From contig CAVESF010000019.1 of the NCBI GenBank assembly GCA_963618495.1, positions 1 through 42,274 of the forward strand: a stretch of DNA of 42,274 nucleotides, written 5' to 3'. Below, one piece after another: positions 32,294-41,009 of the stretch. Below the pieces are notes generated by a model. The model was given only the letters and a program-made list of their open reading frames with translations, was not told where the DNA came from and did not search any database. The translations under genes and the position numbers were made by a program. Source of the stretch: Apopatosoma sp963618495 (GTDB lineage Bacteria > Bacillota > Clostridia > Oscillospirales > CAG-272). Every line of letters starts with the position of its first letter. The first letter of the stretch is position 1.

Positions 32294-34306
32294 TTACTCG
32301 GCTGCTGTTTCTTCTGCAGCTTCTGCGGCAGGAGCTTCCTCTGCGATATCTTCATCCTTTTCGAGAAGAGCGCGGATGGAAAGGCTTACATTATGAGCCT
32401 CTTCGTTGATATCGATAATCTTTGCCTCAACCTCTTCGCCCTTCTTGAGAACATCGGAGGGATGAGCCAGCTTCTTATCTGCTATCTGCGAAATGTGAAT
32501 AAGTCCGTCAACGCCGGGGATGATCTGCGCGAAAGCGCCGAAAGGCGTCATGGAAACGACTGTAACCTTGACAACATCGCCGACCTTGTAGCTATTCATA
32601 AAGATTGTCCAGGGGTTGGATTCCTCTGTCTTGTAGCCGAGGGAAACTCTGCCCTTTTCGGCATCAAAGGACTTGACATAAACATCGATTTCCTGACCGA
32701 TGGAAACAACGTCCTTCGGATTTGAAATTCTCGTCCATGAAAGCTCGGAATTATGTACCATTCCGTCTACACCGCCGAGATCTACGAATGCACCGTAGCT
32801 TGTGAGGCTTTTTACTACGCCCTTGTAGTGCTTGCCCTCTTCAACATTTGCCCAGAAAGCTTCCTTTGCGGCTTTGCGCTCTTCTCTCTGAACAGCCTTG
32901 ATGGAGCCGACTGCACGGCGGCGATCCTCTTTGACTTCGATTACCTTGAATTTCTGTGTTGTGCCGACGAGTGCGGAAAGGTCGCCGTCGCGTGCTACGC
33001 CTGTCTGGGACGCGGGAACGAATATCTTCTGAGAAAGTGCGGAAATGACAACGCCGCCCTTTACTGCCTCGATAACCTTTCCTGTAAGAATCTCACCGTC
33101 CTCAAGTGCTTTTGCTACGAGATTCCAGTTGTTCTTTGCATCTACTTTCTTCTTGGAAAGAGTAGCGATGCCTTCCACATCGTTTACTCTTACTGCGACA
33201 GCTTCTACAGTGTCACCGACTTTGAAAAGGTCAGCAAGCTTTGCCTGGGGATCGTCTGTAACATTTGCAAGCGTCAGAATGCCTGTAACCTTACAGCCGA
33301 GATCCAGCTGTACTTCGGTAGCCGATACCGAAGTTACTATACCCGTAACGGTGTCTCCTGTATTTAATGATTTGAAAGATTCTTCAAGAAGCTGCGCGAA
33401 ATTTGTCTGTTCGCTCATGGTTTTTTGTACCTCCTCTATTATATAACCGGGCGTACTCGCTCCGGCTGCAATCCCGACCCTGTCGGAATCATGCACATAG
33501 TCAGGCGGAATATCACCTGCGCCGCCGATGAGAAGCGTGCGCGGGCAGTTTTTTTTGCTTATTTCATAAAGCTTTCGCGTATTGGCGCTGTTCATGCTTC
33601 CGCAGACAAGAACAACATCGCATTCCCGCGATAAAATCTCGGCTTCTTTCTGCCGATTTTCGGTAACACTACATATTGTATCAAAAATAATCGGATTTGT
33701 ACAGAGGTTTTTGATAAATTTTTGACATTTTTTATATTCCGAGAAGTTTTGAGTGGTCTGAGCCATCATTATCAGGCGAAAATTGCGGTGTTTTCCGAGA
33801 AAATCCGCATTTTCCGGCAAGGCAAGCTCCTCGCAGGAGGAAAAAATAATATGCGGACATCCGATATGGCTCGCTATCCCCTGAACCTCGGGATGATTTT
33901 TATCGCCGAAAAGAAGCGCCGCCATGTTTTCTCCCGCGGTATTTTCATCGGCTATATCGTGAATTTTGCGTACATACGGGCAGGTGCAGTCATAGACGGA
34001 GATATTTTCGTTTTCCGTCTCCGCCGCCCGCAGCTTTTCCAGGAGCGGGAGCGTTATCCCGTGCGCACGGATGATGAAAACGGTTTTCTTCTCCGGTTTT
34101 GCGGCGATTATTTCCTCTGCCTGCGCCGCGCTGACGGCATGAACGCCGCGCTCCGCAAGCCTGCCGAGCACATCGGCATTATGGATAAGTTCGCCTACGG
34201 TATATATATCGGCTTCTTTTTCGCTCCCGGCAAGGGAAAAGACGAAATCGACCGCTCTTTTCACGCCGAAGCAGAAGCCCGCGTATTTTGCCACAGCGGT
34301 TTTCAT
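32294..34306 (-). CDS. ispH: IspH (LytB) fused to four ribosomal-protein-S1 repeats
   Basis: Residues 1-290 are 4-hydroxy-3-methylbut-2-enyl diphosphate reductase, the last step of the MEP isoprenoid pathway; the Fe-S ligands are Cys12, Cys109 and Cys212, with His42, His82 and GSMNSANT. Residues about 310-650 hold four S1 RNA-binding repeats (for example GVVKSLTSYGAFVDLGGVDGMVH). A Glu/Ala-rich tail ends the protein. This fusion is known from Clostridia. At the junction (33416-33436) a strong ribosome site lies before in-frame ATG 297, so a free S1 protein could also be made. It overlaps plsC by ATGA. Confidence 0.95.
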   Translation of the reverse strand: MKTAVAKYAGFCFGVKRAVDFVFSLAGSEKEADIYTVGELIHNADVLGRLAERGVHAVSAAQAEEIIAAKPEKKTVFIIRAHGITLPLLEKLRAAETENENISVYDCTCPYVRKIHDIADENTAGENMAALLFGDKNHPEVQGIASHIGCPHIIFSSCEELALPENADFLGKHRNFRLIMMAQTTQNFSEYKKCQKFIKNLCTNPIIFDTICSVTENRQKEAEILSRECDVVLVCGSMNSANTRKLYEISKKNCPRTLLIGGAGDIPPDYVHDSDRVGIAAGASTPGYIIEEVQKTMSEQTNFAQLLEESFKSLNTGDTVTGIVTSVSATEVQLDLGCKVTGILTLANVTDDPQAKLADLFKVGDTVEAVAVRVNDVEGIATLSKKKVDAKNNWNLVAKALEDGEILTGKVIEAVKGGVVISALSQKIFVPASQTGVARDGDLSALVGTTQKFKVIEVKEDRRRAVGSIKAVQREERKAAKEAFWANVEEGKHYKGVVKSLTSYGAFVDLGGVDGMVHNSELSWTRISNPKDVVSIGQEIDVYVKSFDAEKGRVSLGYKTEESNPWTIFMNSYKVGDVVKVTVVSMTPFGAFAQIIPGVDGLIHISQIADKKLAHPSDVLKKGEEVEAKIIDINEEAHNVSLSIRALLEKDEDIAEEAPAAEAAEETAAE
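33416..33436 (-). promoter_or_regulatory. Internal ribosome site and start codon for a free S1 protein
   Basis: GAGGAGGT, a 10-nt spacer, then ATG (33416-33418), in frame with the fusion at residue 297 and exactly between the IspH and S1 parts. The protein from here would begin MSEQTNFAQLLEESF, which looks like a natural S1 N-terminus. Confidence 0.7.
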
Positions 34307-34917
34307 GCGTCTGCCACACCGCCTTTGTCAAGCGAGCAGATTCTCTCGAAAACGAATTTCGATACTCTGTCCATTTCAGCCGAGCCGCCGTGCTCGAAGC
34401 ACAGCTCCTCATACGGCATTATATCGCCGATATAAACATCTATGCGGCGAAAAAGCTTTATCCTGTATTCCTTTGTCTTTATCAGAACGGGAATGATGTT
34501 TGCCTTTGTGCGCCACGCGATAAGTCCGATGCCGCCTTTTACATCCTCGGGTGAGGGAACGACGCCCGGCATTCTCGTTCCCTGCGGGAAAATGCCGAGA
34601 AGCTTCCCCTCGTTTACGGCGGAGACGGCGCTCTTTATAGCCGAAATATCGGAGGCGCCGCGGTGTATCGGTATCGTCATTTTCGAGAGGAGTCTGCCGA
34701 TGAGCGGTATTTGGGTCACCTCGAATTTCGCGAGATAGAAAACCTGTCGGTTTATTCCCATCGCCGCGAGCAAGATATCATGCGCTGAGATATGGTTTGC
34801 GCAGAGTATGTATTTCCCATCGGGCAGCTTTTTCTTCTTTCCGTGAATCCTCACGCGGTAAAAAAGCCTGTAATGAATCTGCGCGAAAATAAAGGCAAGG
34901 CGATAAATAAAGCTCAT
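34303..34917 (-). CDS. plsC: 1-acyl-sn-glycerol-3-phosphate acyltransferase
   Basis: Makes phosphatidic acid from lysophosphatidate at the inner membrane face. The HX4D motif is NHISAHD (His42, Asp47); FPQGTR (110-115) is the glycerol-phosphate binding block; an amphipathic N-terminal helix gives membrane contact. 204 residues. Start overlaps cmk and stop overlaps ispH-S1, each by ATGA, so all three are coupled. The cmk-plsC-ispH-S1 order is typical of Clostridia. Confidence 0.94.
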   Translation of the reverse strand: MSFIYRLAFIFAQIHYRLFYRVRIHGKKKKLPDGKYILCANHISAHDILLAAMGINRQVFYLAKFEVTQIPLIGRLLSKMTIPIHRGASDISAIKSAVSAVNEGKLLGIFPQGTRMPGVVPSPEDVKGGIGLIAWRTKANIIPVLIKTKEYRIKLFRRIDVYIGDIMPYEELCFEHGGSAEMDRVSKFVFERICSLDKGGVADA

Positions 34918-35576
34918 TTTATCTTCTCCTCTATTATCGAAATAATCTTTGAAAGAGTATCCTCAAACGTACCGGAATTATCGACGAATACGGCATCCGC
35001 GGCGGGAACGGCGGGCGCTACCTTGCGTGTGCTGTCGTTTCTGTCGCGCTCGCGCACAGCCGCCGCCACCTCTTCGAGAGAGACGCTCTGCCCGCTTGCG
35101 ATAAGCTCCTCATATCTTCTGCGTATGCGCGCCTCGGGCGAGGCTGTCATGAATATTTTCACATCGGCATCGGGAAGTATGACGGTGCCTATATCCCTGC
35201 CGTCCATGATGACATTGTTTTTTCTTGCCATATCGCGCTGGAGCTCAAGCAGAAATGTGCGCACCTCGGGTATCGCCGAAACCTTGGAGGCATAGGAGGA
35301 AATCTCGTTTGTGCGTATGAGCGGACCGACATCTTCTCCCGAGAGGAGAACTTTCTGCTCGCCGTTTTCATATGCCAGACGCACATCTGTCTCCGGCAGC
35401 AGAGCGATAACGCCCGCGCTGTCCTCGGGGAGAACGCCCGCGCGGCGCACATAAAGACCTATCGCACGGTATAGTGCGCCCGTATCCACATAGATATAAC
35501 CGAGCTTCTTTGCCAGTGCTTTGGCAACGGTGGATTTTCCCGCGCCGGAGGGTCCGTCTATCGCTATATTTATCAT
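34914..35576 (-). CDS. cmk: Cytidylate kinase
   Basis: Phosphorylates CMP and dCMP. P-loop GPSGAGKS at residues 8-15, YVDTGALYR for substrate binding, MDGRDIGTVILPDAD in the CMP site, and RRYEELI plus RERDRNDSTRK in the lid. 220 residues, standard. It starts 5 bp after the FAD-oxidoreductase gene and overlaps plsC. Confidence 0.96.
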   Translation of the reverse strand: MINIAIDGPSGAGKSTVAKALAKKLGYIYVDTGALYRAIGLYVRRAGVLPEDSAGVIALLPETDVRLAYENGEQKVLLSGEDVGPLIRTNEISSYASKVSAIPEVRTFLLELQRDMARKNNVIMDGRDIGTVILPDADVKIFMTASPEARIRRRYEELIASGQSVSLEEVAAAVRERDRNDSTRKVAPAVPAADAVFVDNSGTFEDTLSKIISIIEEKIK

Positions 35577-35581
35577 ACTTT

Positions 35582-36841
35582 TTACACCTCTTTTTCTTTT
35601 GATGCGGCTTTTGCCGCGGAATATGCCGTGGAAAACGCTATCTGCAGATTGAAGCCGCCCGTGTATGCGTCCACATCTATCACCTCGCCTGCAAAATACA
35701 GGTTCGGGCAGAGGCGCGAGCGCATGGTGGCAGGCTCTATTTCAGCTGTGGAAACGCCGCCGCTTGTCACTATAGCTTCCTCTATCGGGCGGAAACCCGA
35801 TATCTCTATGCGAAAATGCCTGAGAGCGGAGAGCAGTGCGCGGCGCTGTTCCTTTGTCACGGAATTTACTTTCTGCGAAGGGGGAATGCCGCAGCGCGCG
35901 ATGATAACGGGTATCATTTTCGCGGGGAGCAGATCGCAGAGCGCGTTTGCAAAATCCTTGTTTTTGTATTTTTCGAAATCGCTCATTATGCGGCGGTCGA
36001 GCGTCTGCTCGTCGAGAGCGGGCTTCATGTCTATCTCAACTGTGAAAGCCCCCGGAGTCATCGGCCGCATATGAGCCGAGGCGGAGAGAACCGTCGGTCC
36101 GCTTATGCCGAAATGAGTGAAGAGCAGTTCGCCGAAATCGCGGTAGATAACCTTGCCGTTTTCGTTTTTTATGACGGTGACGCCGACATTTTTCAGCGCC
36201 AGACCCTGCATCGCGGGACAGGCGCGGTCGCCGCTGCAAAGTCCGACGAGCGATGGCACAAGCGGCTTTATCGTATGTCCCGCTTTCGCCGAGAAGCGAT
36301 ATCCGTCGCCCGTAGAGCCTGTCACGGGATAGGACGCGCCGCCCGTGGCTATTATCACGCTGTCAAAATCCGTGAAAGTGCGTTTTTCCGTCACTACCGC
36401 ACAAATGCGCTTTTCGCCGCCCTCATCGGAAAGCTCTATATCGGTCACTCTTTCCGTGAACACGGTGACGCCCAGTCGGCGCATTTCGTTTTTGAGAGCG
36501 AGGACAATATCCGTCGCCTTGTCGGAAACGGGAAAAACCCTGTTTCCGCGTTCCGTTTTCAGCGGCACGCCGAGCCGCTCGGAAAAGAAAGCCTTTGTGC
36601 TTTCGCTGTCAAAGCGGCGTATCGCGGAAAAGAGAAATTTTCCGTTTGCCGTGATGCTGCCCATGAATTCTTCGGGCGTGCAGTCGTTTGTCAGATTGCA
36701 TCTGCCCTTGCCTGTGATGCCGAGCTTGCGCCCGAGAAGCGCGTTCCGCTCGAAAACAGTGACTTTCGCACCGTTGTCGACGGCAAAAACGGCGGCGCTC
36801 ATGCCAGCCGCGCCTGCGCCTATTATGGCAATTTTCCGCAT
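35582..36841 (-). CDS. FAD-dependent oxidoreductase, HI0933/BaiN-like family
   Basis: A flavoprotein of the HI0933 family, annotated as NAD(P)/FAD-dependent or aminoacetone oxidase-like. The dinucleotide motif IGAGAAGMSAA is at residues 7-17, GRKLGITGKGRCNLTN is the family signature, VIIATGGASYP is the second FAD contact, and LYFAGEVIDVDAYTGGFNLQ closes the FAD site. 419 residues. Its physiological substrate is uncertain. It starts exactly at the stop of the ABC-F gene and is followed by cmk. Confidence 0.9.
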   Translation of the reverse strand: MRKIAIIGAGAAGMSAAVFAVDNGAKVTVFERNALLGRKLGITGKGRCNLTNDCTPEEFMGSITANGKFLFSAIRRFDSESTKAFFSERLGVPLKTERGNRVFPVSDKATDIVLALKNEMRRLGVTVFTERVTDIELSDEGGEKRICAVVTEKRTFTDFDSVIIATGGASYPVTGSTGDGYRFSAKAGHTIKPLVPSLVGLCSGDRACPAMQGLALKNVGVTVIKNENGKVIYRDFGELLFTHFGISGPTVLSASAHMRPMTPGAFTVEIDMKPALDEQTLDRRIMSDFEKYKNKDFANALCDLLPAKMIPVIIARCGIPPSQKVNSVTKEQRRALLSALRHFRIEISGFRPIEEAIVTSGGVSTAEIEPATMRSRLCPNLYFAGEVIDVDAYTGGFNLQIAFSTAYSAAKAASKEKEV

Positions 36842-38788
36842 TTATTTTTCTCCGTTTTCTCTGTTCTGCGAGAGGAAATCCTCCGCTTCCGCCATTATGT
36901 CGAAGGCGGCGTTTATCTTTTCGTCTATTTCCTCTGTTTTTGCCGCTATCTCCGATAGCCGTATATAGTCGGAGGCGGCTGCTCCCGCGGCTTCGGCTTC
37001 AAGCGCCGCTTTTTCGGCTTCAAGCGCTTCTATTTCCGCTTCGGCGCGTTCTATCTGCTTTTCGCGCTTGCGTATCCCGGCTGTAAGACGCTTGTTTTCC
37101 ATATATTTCGCCTTGCTCTCCGATTCGGGCTTCGCTTCGGCTAAGGGAGCCGCTTCCGCGCGTACCGAGGAATGCTTATATTCCATATATTCGTCATATC
37201 CGCCGCGGTAATCAAAGAAATCTCCGCCGCTCATATCAAAAATGCGCGTCGCTATCTTTTTGGCGAAATATCTGTCGTGCGAAACGGCAATCACCGTCCC
37301 GCGGAAGCGGAGTACGGCATCCTCCAGTATCTCGCGCGAATTTATATCGAGATGGTTTGTCGGCTCATCGAGGATGAGCAGATTTATCTTTGAGAGCATC
37401 ATCTTGCAGAGCATAAGACGCGCCTTTTCGCCGCCCGAAAGCTCGCAGACGAGCTTGTTTATATCCTCCTCGAAGAAAAGGAAAGCGGCAAGCGCCGAGC
37501 GTATCTCCGCGGCGCCGAGTTTTTCGTGCGCGCGCACTACCTCGTCTATTACCGTGCTCTTTTCGTCGAGCGACTGCTGCTCCTGGTCGTAGTAACCGTA
37601 GATGACATTCGAGCCGAATTCCAACGTGCCGACGTCCTGCATGAGCATGCCGCCGATTATCTTTGCCAGCGTCGATTTGCCGCAGCCGTTGGGACCGAGA
37701 ATGAGAATCCTGTCGTTCTTTTTCACGGTGAAGCTTATATCCGAGAAGATGCGCTTCTCCCCATAGCTTTTTGAGAGATGCTCCGCGTAGAGCACATCGT
37801 TTCCGCTTTCGCCCGCTTCGCCGAAAGTTAATTTTATATCTTTCGGAGCGGCTTGCGGCGCATCTGTCTTTTTCATGCGGGCAAGAGCCTTTTCGCGGCT
37901 TTCCGCGGCGATGATATTGCGTTCGCGGTTCCAGCGGCGCTGCTGCTCGATGAAAGCTTCTATGCGCGCTATCTCGCGCTGTTGATTTTTGTAGTGATGC
38001 TCGAGAATCTCGGCATTTTTTGCCTTTTTCTCAGTAAAGGAGGCATAATTTCCGTTATATACAGTGGCTTTTGTGTGCTCTATATCGAGAATCTTCGTTG
38101 CCACGCGGTCAAGAAAATATCTGTCATGCGAAATGACGGCGACCGTATGCGGATATGCGCGCAGATGCTCCTCAAGCCAGTAGAGCGTATCGGAATCGAG
38201 GTGGTTTGTCGGCTCGTCAAGCAGGAGAATATCGGGTTCCGAGAGGAGCAGACGGACGAGCGCCAGTCTCGTGCGTTCGCCGCCCGAGAGGGTTTTTACG
38301 AGGGAATTGCGGCGGCTCTCGTCAAAGCCGAATTTCGCAAGCGTGGAGCTTATTTTCGAGCGGTATTCATAGCCGCCCTCCGCGCGGAAACGCTCCTCCG
38401 CTTCGGTATATCGGGAGATGAGCTTTTCATATTCCGCGTCGTGCGGAAGAGAAGCGCACCGCTCTATCTCGCGGGACATTTCGGAGATGCTTTTCTCCAG
38501 GGCGCAAAGCATGGGAAAAGCGCCGAGCATCTCGTTAAAAACGGAGAGCTCGCTCTCGAGCATTTCGTTCTGCGCGAGCATGCCGAGCGTAGCGCCCTTT
38601 TGCGTGTAGACACTGCCGGAGGTCGGCTTCTGCAAGCCCGCGATGATGCGCATGAGCGAACTTTTGCCCGCGCCGTTCACGCCGACTATGCCGAGTCTTT
38701 CACCCTCGTTTACGGAGAAGCTGATGCCGGAAAGAATGACATCCGTGCCGAATTCGAGCAAAATATCATTTGTGCCGAAGCTAATCAT
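36842..38788 (-). CDS. ABC-F family ATPase
   Basis: Two ABC domains in one chain and no membrane segments: this is the ABC-F class, ribosome-acting translation factors or antibiotic-protection proteins. Domain 1: GVNGAGKSS and LSGGERTRLAL. Domain 2: GPNGCGKST and LSGGEKARLML. The linker is rich in Arg and Lys (HHYKNQQREIARIEAF) and the C-terminus has a coiled coil (KREKQIERAEAEIEALEAEK in part). The ATG at 38788 follows GGGAGGTG by 9 nt, giving 648 residues. Uup/YdiF-like by layout; resistance cannot be inferred. First gene of a five-gene operon. Confidence 0.93.
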   Translation of the reverse strand: MISFGTNDILLEFGTDVILSGISFSVNEGERLGIVGVNGAGKSSLMRIIAGLQKPTSGSVYTQKGATLGMLAQNEMLESELSVFNEMLGAFPMLCALEKSISEMSREIERCASLPHDAEYEKLISRYTEAEERFRAEGGYEYRSKISSTLAKFGFDESRRNSLVKTLSGGERTRLALVRLLLSEPDILLLDEPTNHLDSDTLYWLEEHLRAYPHTVAVISHDRYFLDRVATKILDIEHTKATVYNGNYASFTEKKAKNAEILEHHYKNQQREIARIEAFIEQQRRWNRERNIIAAESREKALARMKKTDAPQAAPKDIKLTFGEAGESGNDVLYAEHLSKSYGEKRIFSDISFTVKKNDRILILGPNGCGKSTLAKIIGGMLMQDVGTLEFGSNVIYGYYDQEQQSLDEKSTVIDEVVRAHEKLGAAEIRSALAAFLFFEEDINKLVCELSGGEKARLMLCKMMLSKINLLILDEPTNHLDINSREILEDAVLRFRGTVIAVSHDRYFAKKIATRIFDMSGGDFFDYRGGYDEYMEYKHSSVRAEAAPLAEAKPESESKAKYMENKRLTAGIRKREKQIERAEAEIEALEAEKAALEAEAAGAAASDYIRLSEIAAKTEEIDEKINAAFDIMAEAEDFLSQNRENGEK

Positions 38789-38824
38789 CCGTTTTTCACC
38801 TCCCGAAATCATTCGATCTTATAT

Positions 38825-38853
38825 ATTATACTATTTAAATATCTTCTTGTCAA
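38825..38853 (-). promoter_or_regulatory. Consensus promoter of the ABC-F to ispH-S1 operon
   Basis: Minus strand TTGACA (38848-38853), 17-bp spacer, TATAAT (38825-38830): a full consensus match, about 30 bp before the start. Confidence 0.9.
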
Positions 38854-38921
38854 ATGTTTATGGCAAAAAAGCGGATAAAATCATATAATACCGTAGAAGA
38901 AAACGCGAAAAGGAGTTTTTT

Positions 38922-39431
38922 ATGAACGAAAAACTGAAATGTCATTGCATGATACATAAACCTTATCCCGAGATAAAGCCGGCGAAAAAAGACACTGCTT
39001 TTGCATCGCTTCTTTCCGTGCCGTATGCGGGAAGCGGCGGAGAGATATCGGCGATTCTTTCATATTTATACGGAAGCACCGTGCTTGACGGAAGCAAAAA
39101 TCAGACTCTTTCCGATGTACTAAGGTGTATTTCGGACATTGAAATGTATCATATGAATATACTTGCGAAGATTATCTTCCTGCTCGGCGGCGACCCGAAA
39201 TATGTTGTGACGCAGGGACGGCGACCTTTTACGACGGCAAATATGCATTACAGCGAAAATCCCGTGCAGATACTGAAAAGTGCTGTCGCAGGCGAGGAAA
39301 GCGCGATTTATGTTTATGAACAGCTTCAAAAGGCAACCGAAGATGAAAATATAATCGCTGTGCTCGAGAGAATACTTGAGGATGAGAGACTGCATCTCGA
39401 TATTTTTCGTGAGCTTCTCGGAGAAAATTAA
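38922..39431 (+). CDS. Ferritin-like di-iron protein
   Basis: A 169-residue four-helix bundle with di-metal ligands at the right spacing: Glu41, Glu74 and His77 (IEMYH), Glu125 or 126 (AGEESAIYVYEQL), and Glu155 and His158 (EDERLH). This is the ferritin/rubrerythrin/Mn-catalase superfamily; the exact member is unclear, and iron storage or peroxide handling are both possible. A CHC motif and a Pro-rich N-terminus (IHKPYPEIKPAKKD) precede the bundle. AAAGGAG lies 6 nt before the ATG. A TATAAT at about 38886 is a candidate -10, with a weak -35. Confidence 0.8.
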   Translation: MNEKLKCHCMIHKPYPEIKPAKKDTAFASLLSVPYAGSGGEISAILSYLYGSTVLDGSKNQTLSDVLRCISDIEMYHMNILAKIIFLLGGDPKYVVTQGRRPFTTANMHYSENPVQILKSAVAGEESAIYVYEQLQKATEDENIIAVLERILEDERLHLDIFRELLGEN

Positions 39432-39466
39432 AAAAGCGAATAAAAATAAAAAATTTCCTAAAGCTA

Positions 39467-39495
39467 TTGACAAACAGAGTAAATTGTGATAACAT
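39467..39495 (+). promoter_or_regulatory. Promoter of the tRNA pair
   Basis: TTGACA (39467-39472), 17-bp spacer, TAACAT (39490-39495), 25 bp before tRNA-Leu. Confidence 0.75.
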
Positions 39496-39519
39496 AATAA
39501 AGCTATAGGAAATTGAGAT

Positions 39520-39608
39520 GCCGGAATGGCGAAACTGGCAGACGCCCGGGACTTAAAATCCCGTGATACGAGAGTATCGTACCGGTTCGATCCCGGTTTC
39601 CGGCACCA
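39520..39608 (+). tRNA. tRNA-Leu (UAA)
   Basis: Acceptor GCCGGAA pairs with TTCCGGC, discriminator A and encoded CCA. The anticodon loop is CTTAAAA (anticodon TAA) on a CGGGA/TCCCG stem. A long variable arm (GATACGAGAGTATC) marks a class II tRNA, and the T arm is CCGGTTCGATCCCGG. Confidence 0.95.
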
Positions 39609-39614
39609 TTATAT

Positions 39615-39692
<78 letters not shown>

Positions 39693-39725
39693 TATTGTGA
39701 AGCCAAAAAAGATATCATGGCTTCG

Positions 39726-39759
39726 AACCCCCGAAATCTCACGATTTCGGGGGTTTTTC
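39726..39759 (+). terminator. Terminator of the tRNA pair
   Basis: Perfect 13-bp stem AACCCCCGAAATC / GATTTCGGGGGTT, 4-nt loop, then a T run. Confidence 0.9.
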
Positions 39760-39837
39760 TCGCGTTTCCTCGCTTTTTCGCAATCATGAGGTTTGCGGAT
39801 ATAGAGTGCAGAAAAAAAGATATCATTTCAAAAAAAC

Positions 39838-39870
39838 AGCTTCGGACAGGATTTGAACCCTGTAGTCCCC
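39838..39870 (-). other. tRNA 3'-end remnant, probable attachment site of an integrated element
   Basis: On the minus strand: GGGGACT, then a T arm ACAGG-GTTCAAA-TCCTGT (stem and loop canonical), then CCGAAGC as an acceptor 3' strand. No 5' half of a tRNA precedes it. A lone 3' end beside mobile-element genes is what tRNA-targeting integrases leave. A 14-bp direct repeat (AAAAAAGATATCAT at 39705 and 39813) lies just left of it. The parent tRNA would be beyond the right edge of the window. Confidence 0.6.
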
Positions 39871-39878
39871 ATTTTTAA

Positions 39879-39923
39879 GGGCAGAAAGTGTGCTGATTTT
39901 GCGCACCTTCTGCCCTTTTTTCG
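39879..39923. terminator. Hairpin terminator at the element's left edge
   Basis: AGGGCAGAA with GTGTG on one arm pairs with CGCAC and TTCTGCCCT on the other, followed by T6. It insulates the element from the tRNA side. Confidence 0.7.
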
Positions 39924-39970
39924 TATTTTTATATGTTAAATATTTGTGTCTGCCTGAAAGGAGGCCCGTC

Positions 39971-40192
39971 ATCGGTTACATTTATAAAAAAGAAGATTGC
40001 GACTGCCGCTACTGCCTGTACTGCCGGCGCGGGAAATGCCGTGCCGTCCGGTGCTGCTGCCTGGAAGATAAGATTCGCACGCGCTCCCCCGTTCTCAATG
40101 AAAACGACAAAGAAATCTATGAATTCTATACGAAAGGAAAAAACGAACATGAAAGCAATCATCACAAGAAACGATCAGACCGCCGTCCTTGA
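39971..40192 (+). CDS. Small Cys-rich protein of the integrated element, non-standard start
   Basis: About 73 residues with eight cysteines in a tight pattern: CDCRYCLYC, GKC, RCCC, followed by a charged tail ending KKRSDRRP. The pattern suggests a metal-binding fold; I do not recognise the family. A perfect AAAGGAGG (39957-39964) lies 6 nt before an in-frame ATC; no ATG, GTG or TTG stands at a usable distance, so ATC is the best guess. The end overlaps the next gene by 44 bp. Alternatively the 5' end was changed on integration. Confidence 0.5.
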   Translation: MGYIYKKEDCDCRYCLYCRRGKCRAVRCCCLEDKIRTRSPVLNENDKEIYEFYTKGKNEHESNHHKKRSDRRP

Positions 40193-41009
40193 ACTGCCGA
40201 CCTCCCGGATGGAACTTGCAGGCTCTTTGAGTCAGATCGGCATCAGAACCCCGGCACATATCATCCCCTGCTCGGACGAGGAAGAAGATTATATCAAAGT
40301 GAAGCTCTTCGGCGAGAGTGATTTTGAAAATGAACTCTCGGCATTGGTTACTCCCAAAGACAGCCTCGGCAGTGTCAACACAGCGCTCGATCTCTATCGG
40401 GAACTGCCTCAAACGCAGAAAGAAAAACTGGATGTTGAACTGTCGCAGAATCCCACGGACAGTCTTTCTTCTCTCTGCCAAAAGGTCATGGACTTTCAGC
40501 CGAAATATGTGACCGAGGATTACTATTTTCCTCTGACGGTTTCGGTCTATGAATACAACGAATACGGCGACCTTGACTACGATTCCGACAGCGAGCTTGA
40601 CGGCAGATTTGCGGACGACTATGCCGATGAGATCAAAGCCATGTTTGATGCCTACACCGCAAGTGACGACACCGACATGGCGGAATACTTTGACGGGAGC
40701 AATTCGGCGGTCGCAAAAATTAAGTCGCTGAAATGGGATTTTGAGAGCTTTGACGGAGTCCTCTTCGGCAGAGTGCGTGCAACGCTGACAGAACAGTTGA
40801 CTGAAGATGAAGAAGCGGAACTCAAGGAATTCATCACCGGTCAGAATTCAGACGGGCTTGGCGAAGGAGCTGAACAGCAGGATATCAGGATTCCGGACGG
40901 CATTATGAATGTCCATTTCTGGAACAGTGGCGACAATTACTTTGTCCGCAATTCGGATGAATTCAGTGAAATGCCGCATACACACGGCATGACGATGGGA
41001 GGAATGTAA
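40149..41009 (+). CDS. ICE-associated protein of unknown function
   Basis: 286 residues. The N-terminus (MKAIITRNDQTAVLELP, then RMELAGSLSQIGIRTPAH) resembles a protein often seen beside antirestriction genes in Firmicute conjugative elements; it has no assigned function that I can state. The middle is very acidic (NEYGDLDYDSDSELDG). The ATG at 40149 has AAAGGA 10 nt upstream; the longer frame upstream lacks a site. The last codons (MGGM, stop) form the ribosome site of the next gene, whose ATG follows the stop at once. Codon choice looks less rich in GCG and CGC than the chromosome side. Confidence 0.7.
   Translation: MKAIITRNDQTAVLELPTSRMELAGSLSQIGIRTPAHIIPCSDEEEDYIKVKLFGESDFENELSALVTPKDSLGSVNTALDLYRELPQTQKEKLDVELSQNPTDSLSSLCQKVMDFQPKYVTEDYYFPLTVSVYEYNEYGDLDYDSDSELDGRFADDYADEIKAMFDAYTASDDTDMAEYFDGSNSAVAKIKSLKWDFESFDGVLFGRVRATLTEQLTEDEEAELKEFITGQNSDGLGEGAEQQDIRIPDGIMNVHFWNSGDNYFVRNSDEFSEMPHTHGMTMGGM

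Noticed and set aside
39705..39826. 14-bp direct repeat AAAAAAGATATCAT as the element's att core
   Set aside because: A-rich and on the tRNA side of the remnant; the tRNA-like 33 bp is the better candidate. Kept only as a note.
39933..40148. N-terminal extension of the 40149 gene from 39933
   Set aside because: No ribosome site there, composition is low quality, and the Cys-rich frame in the same stretch is better supported.
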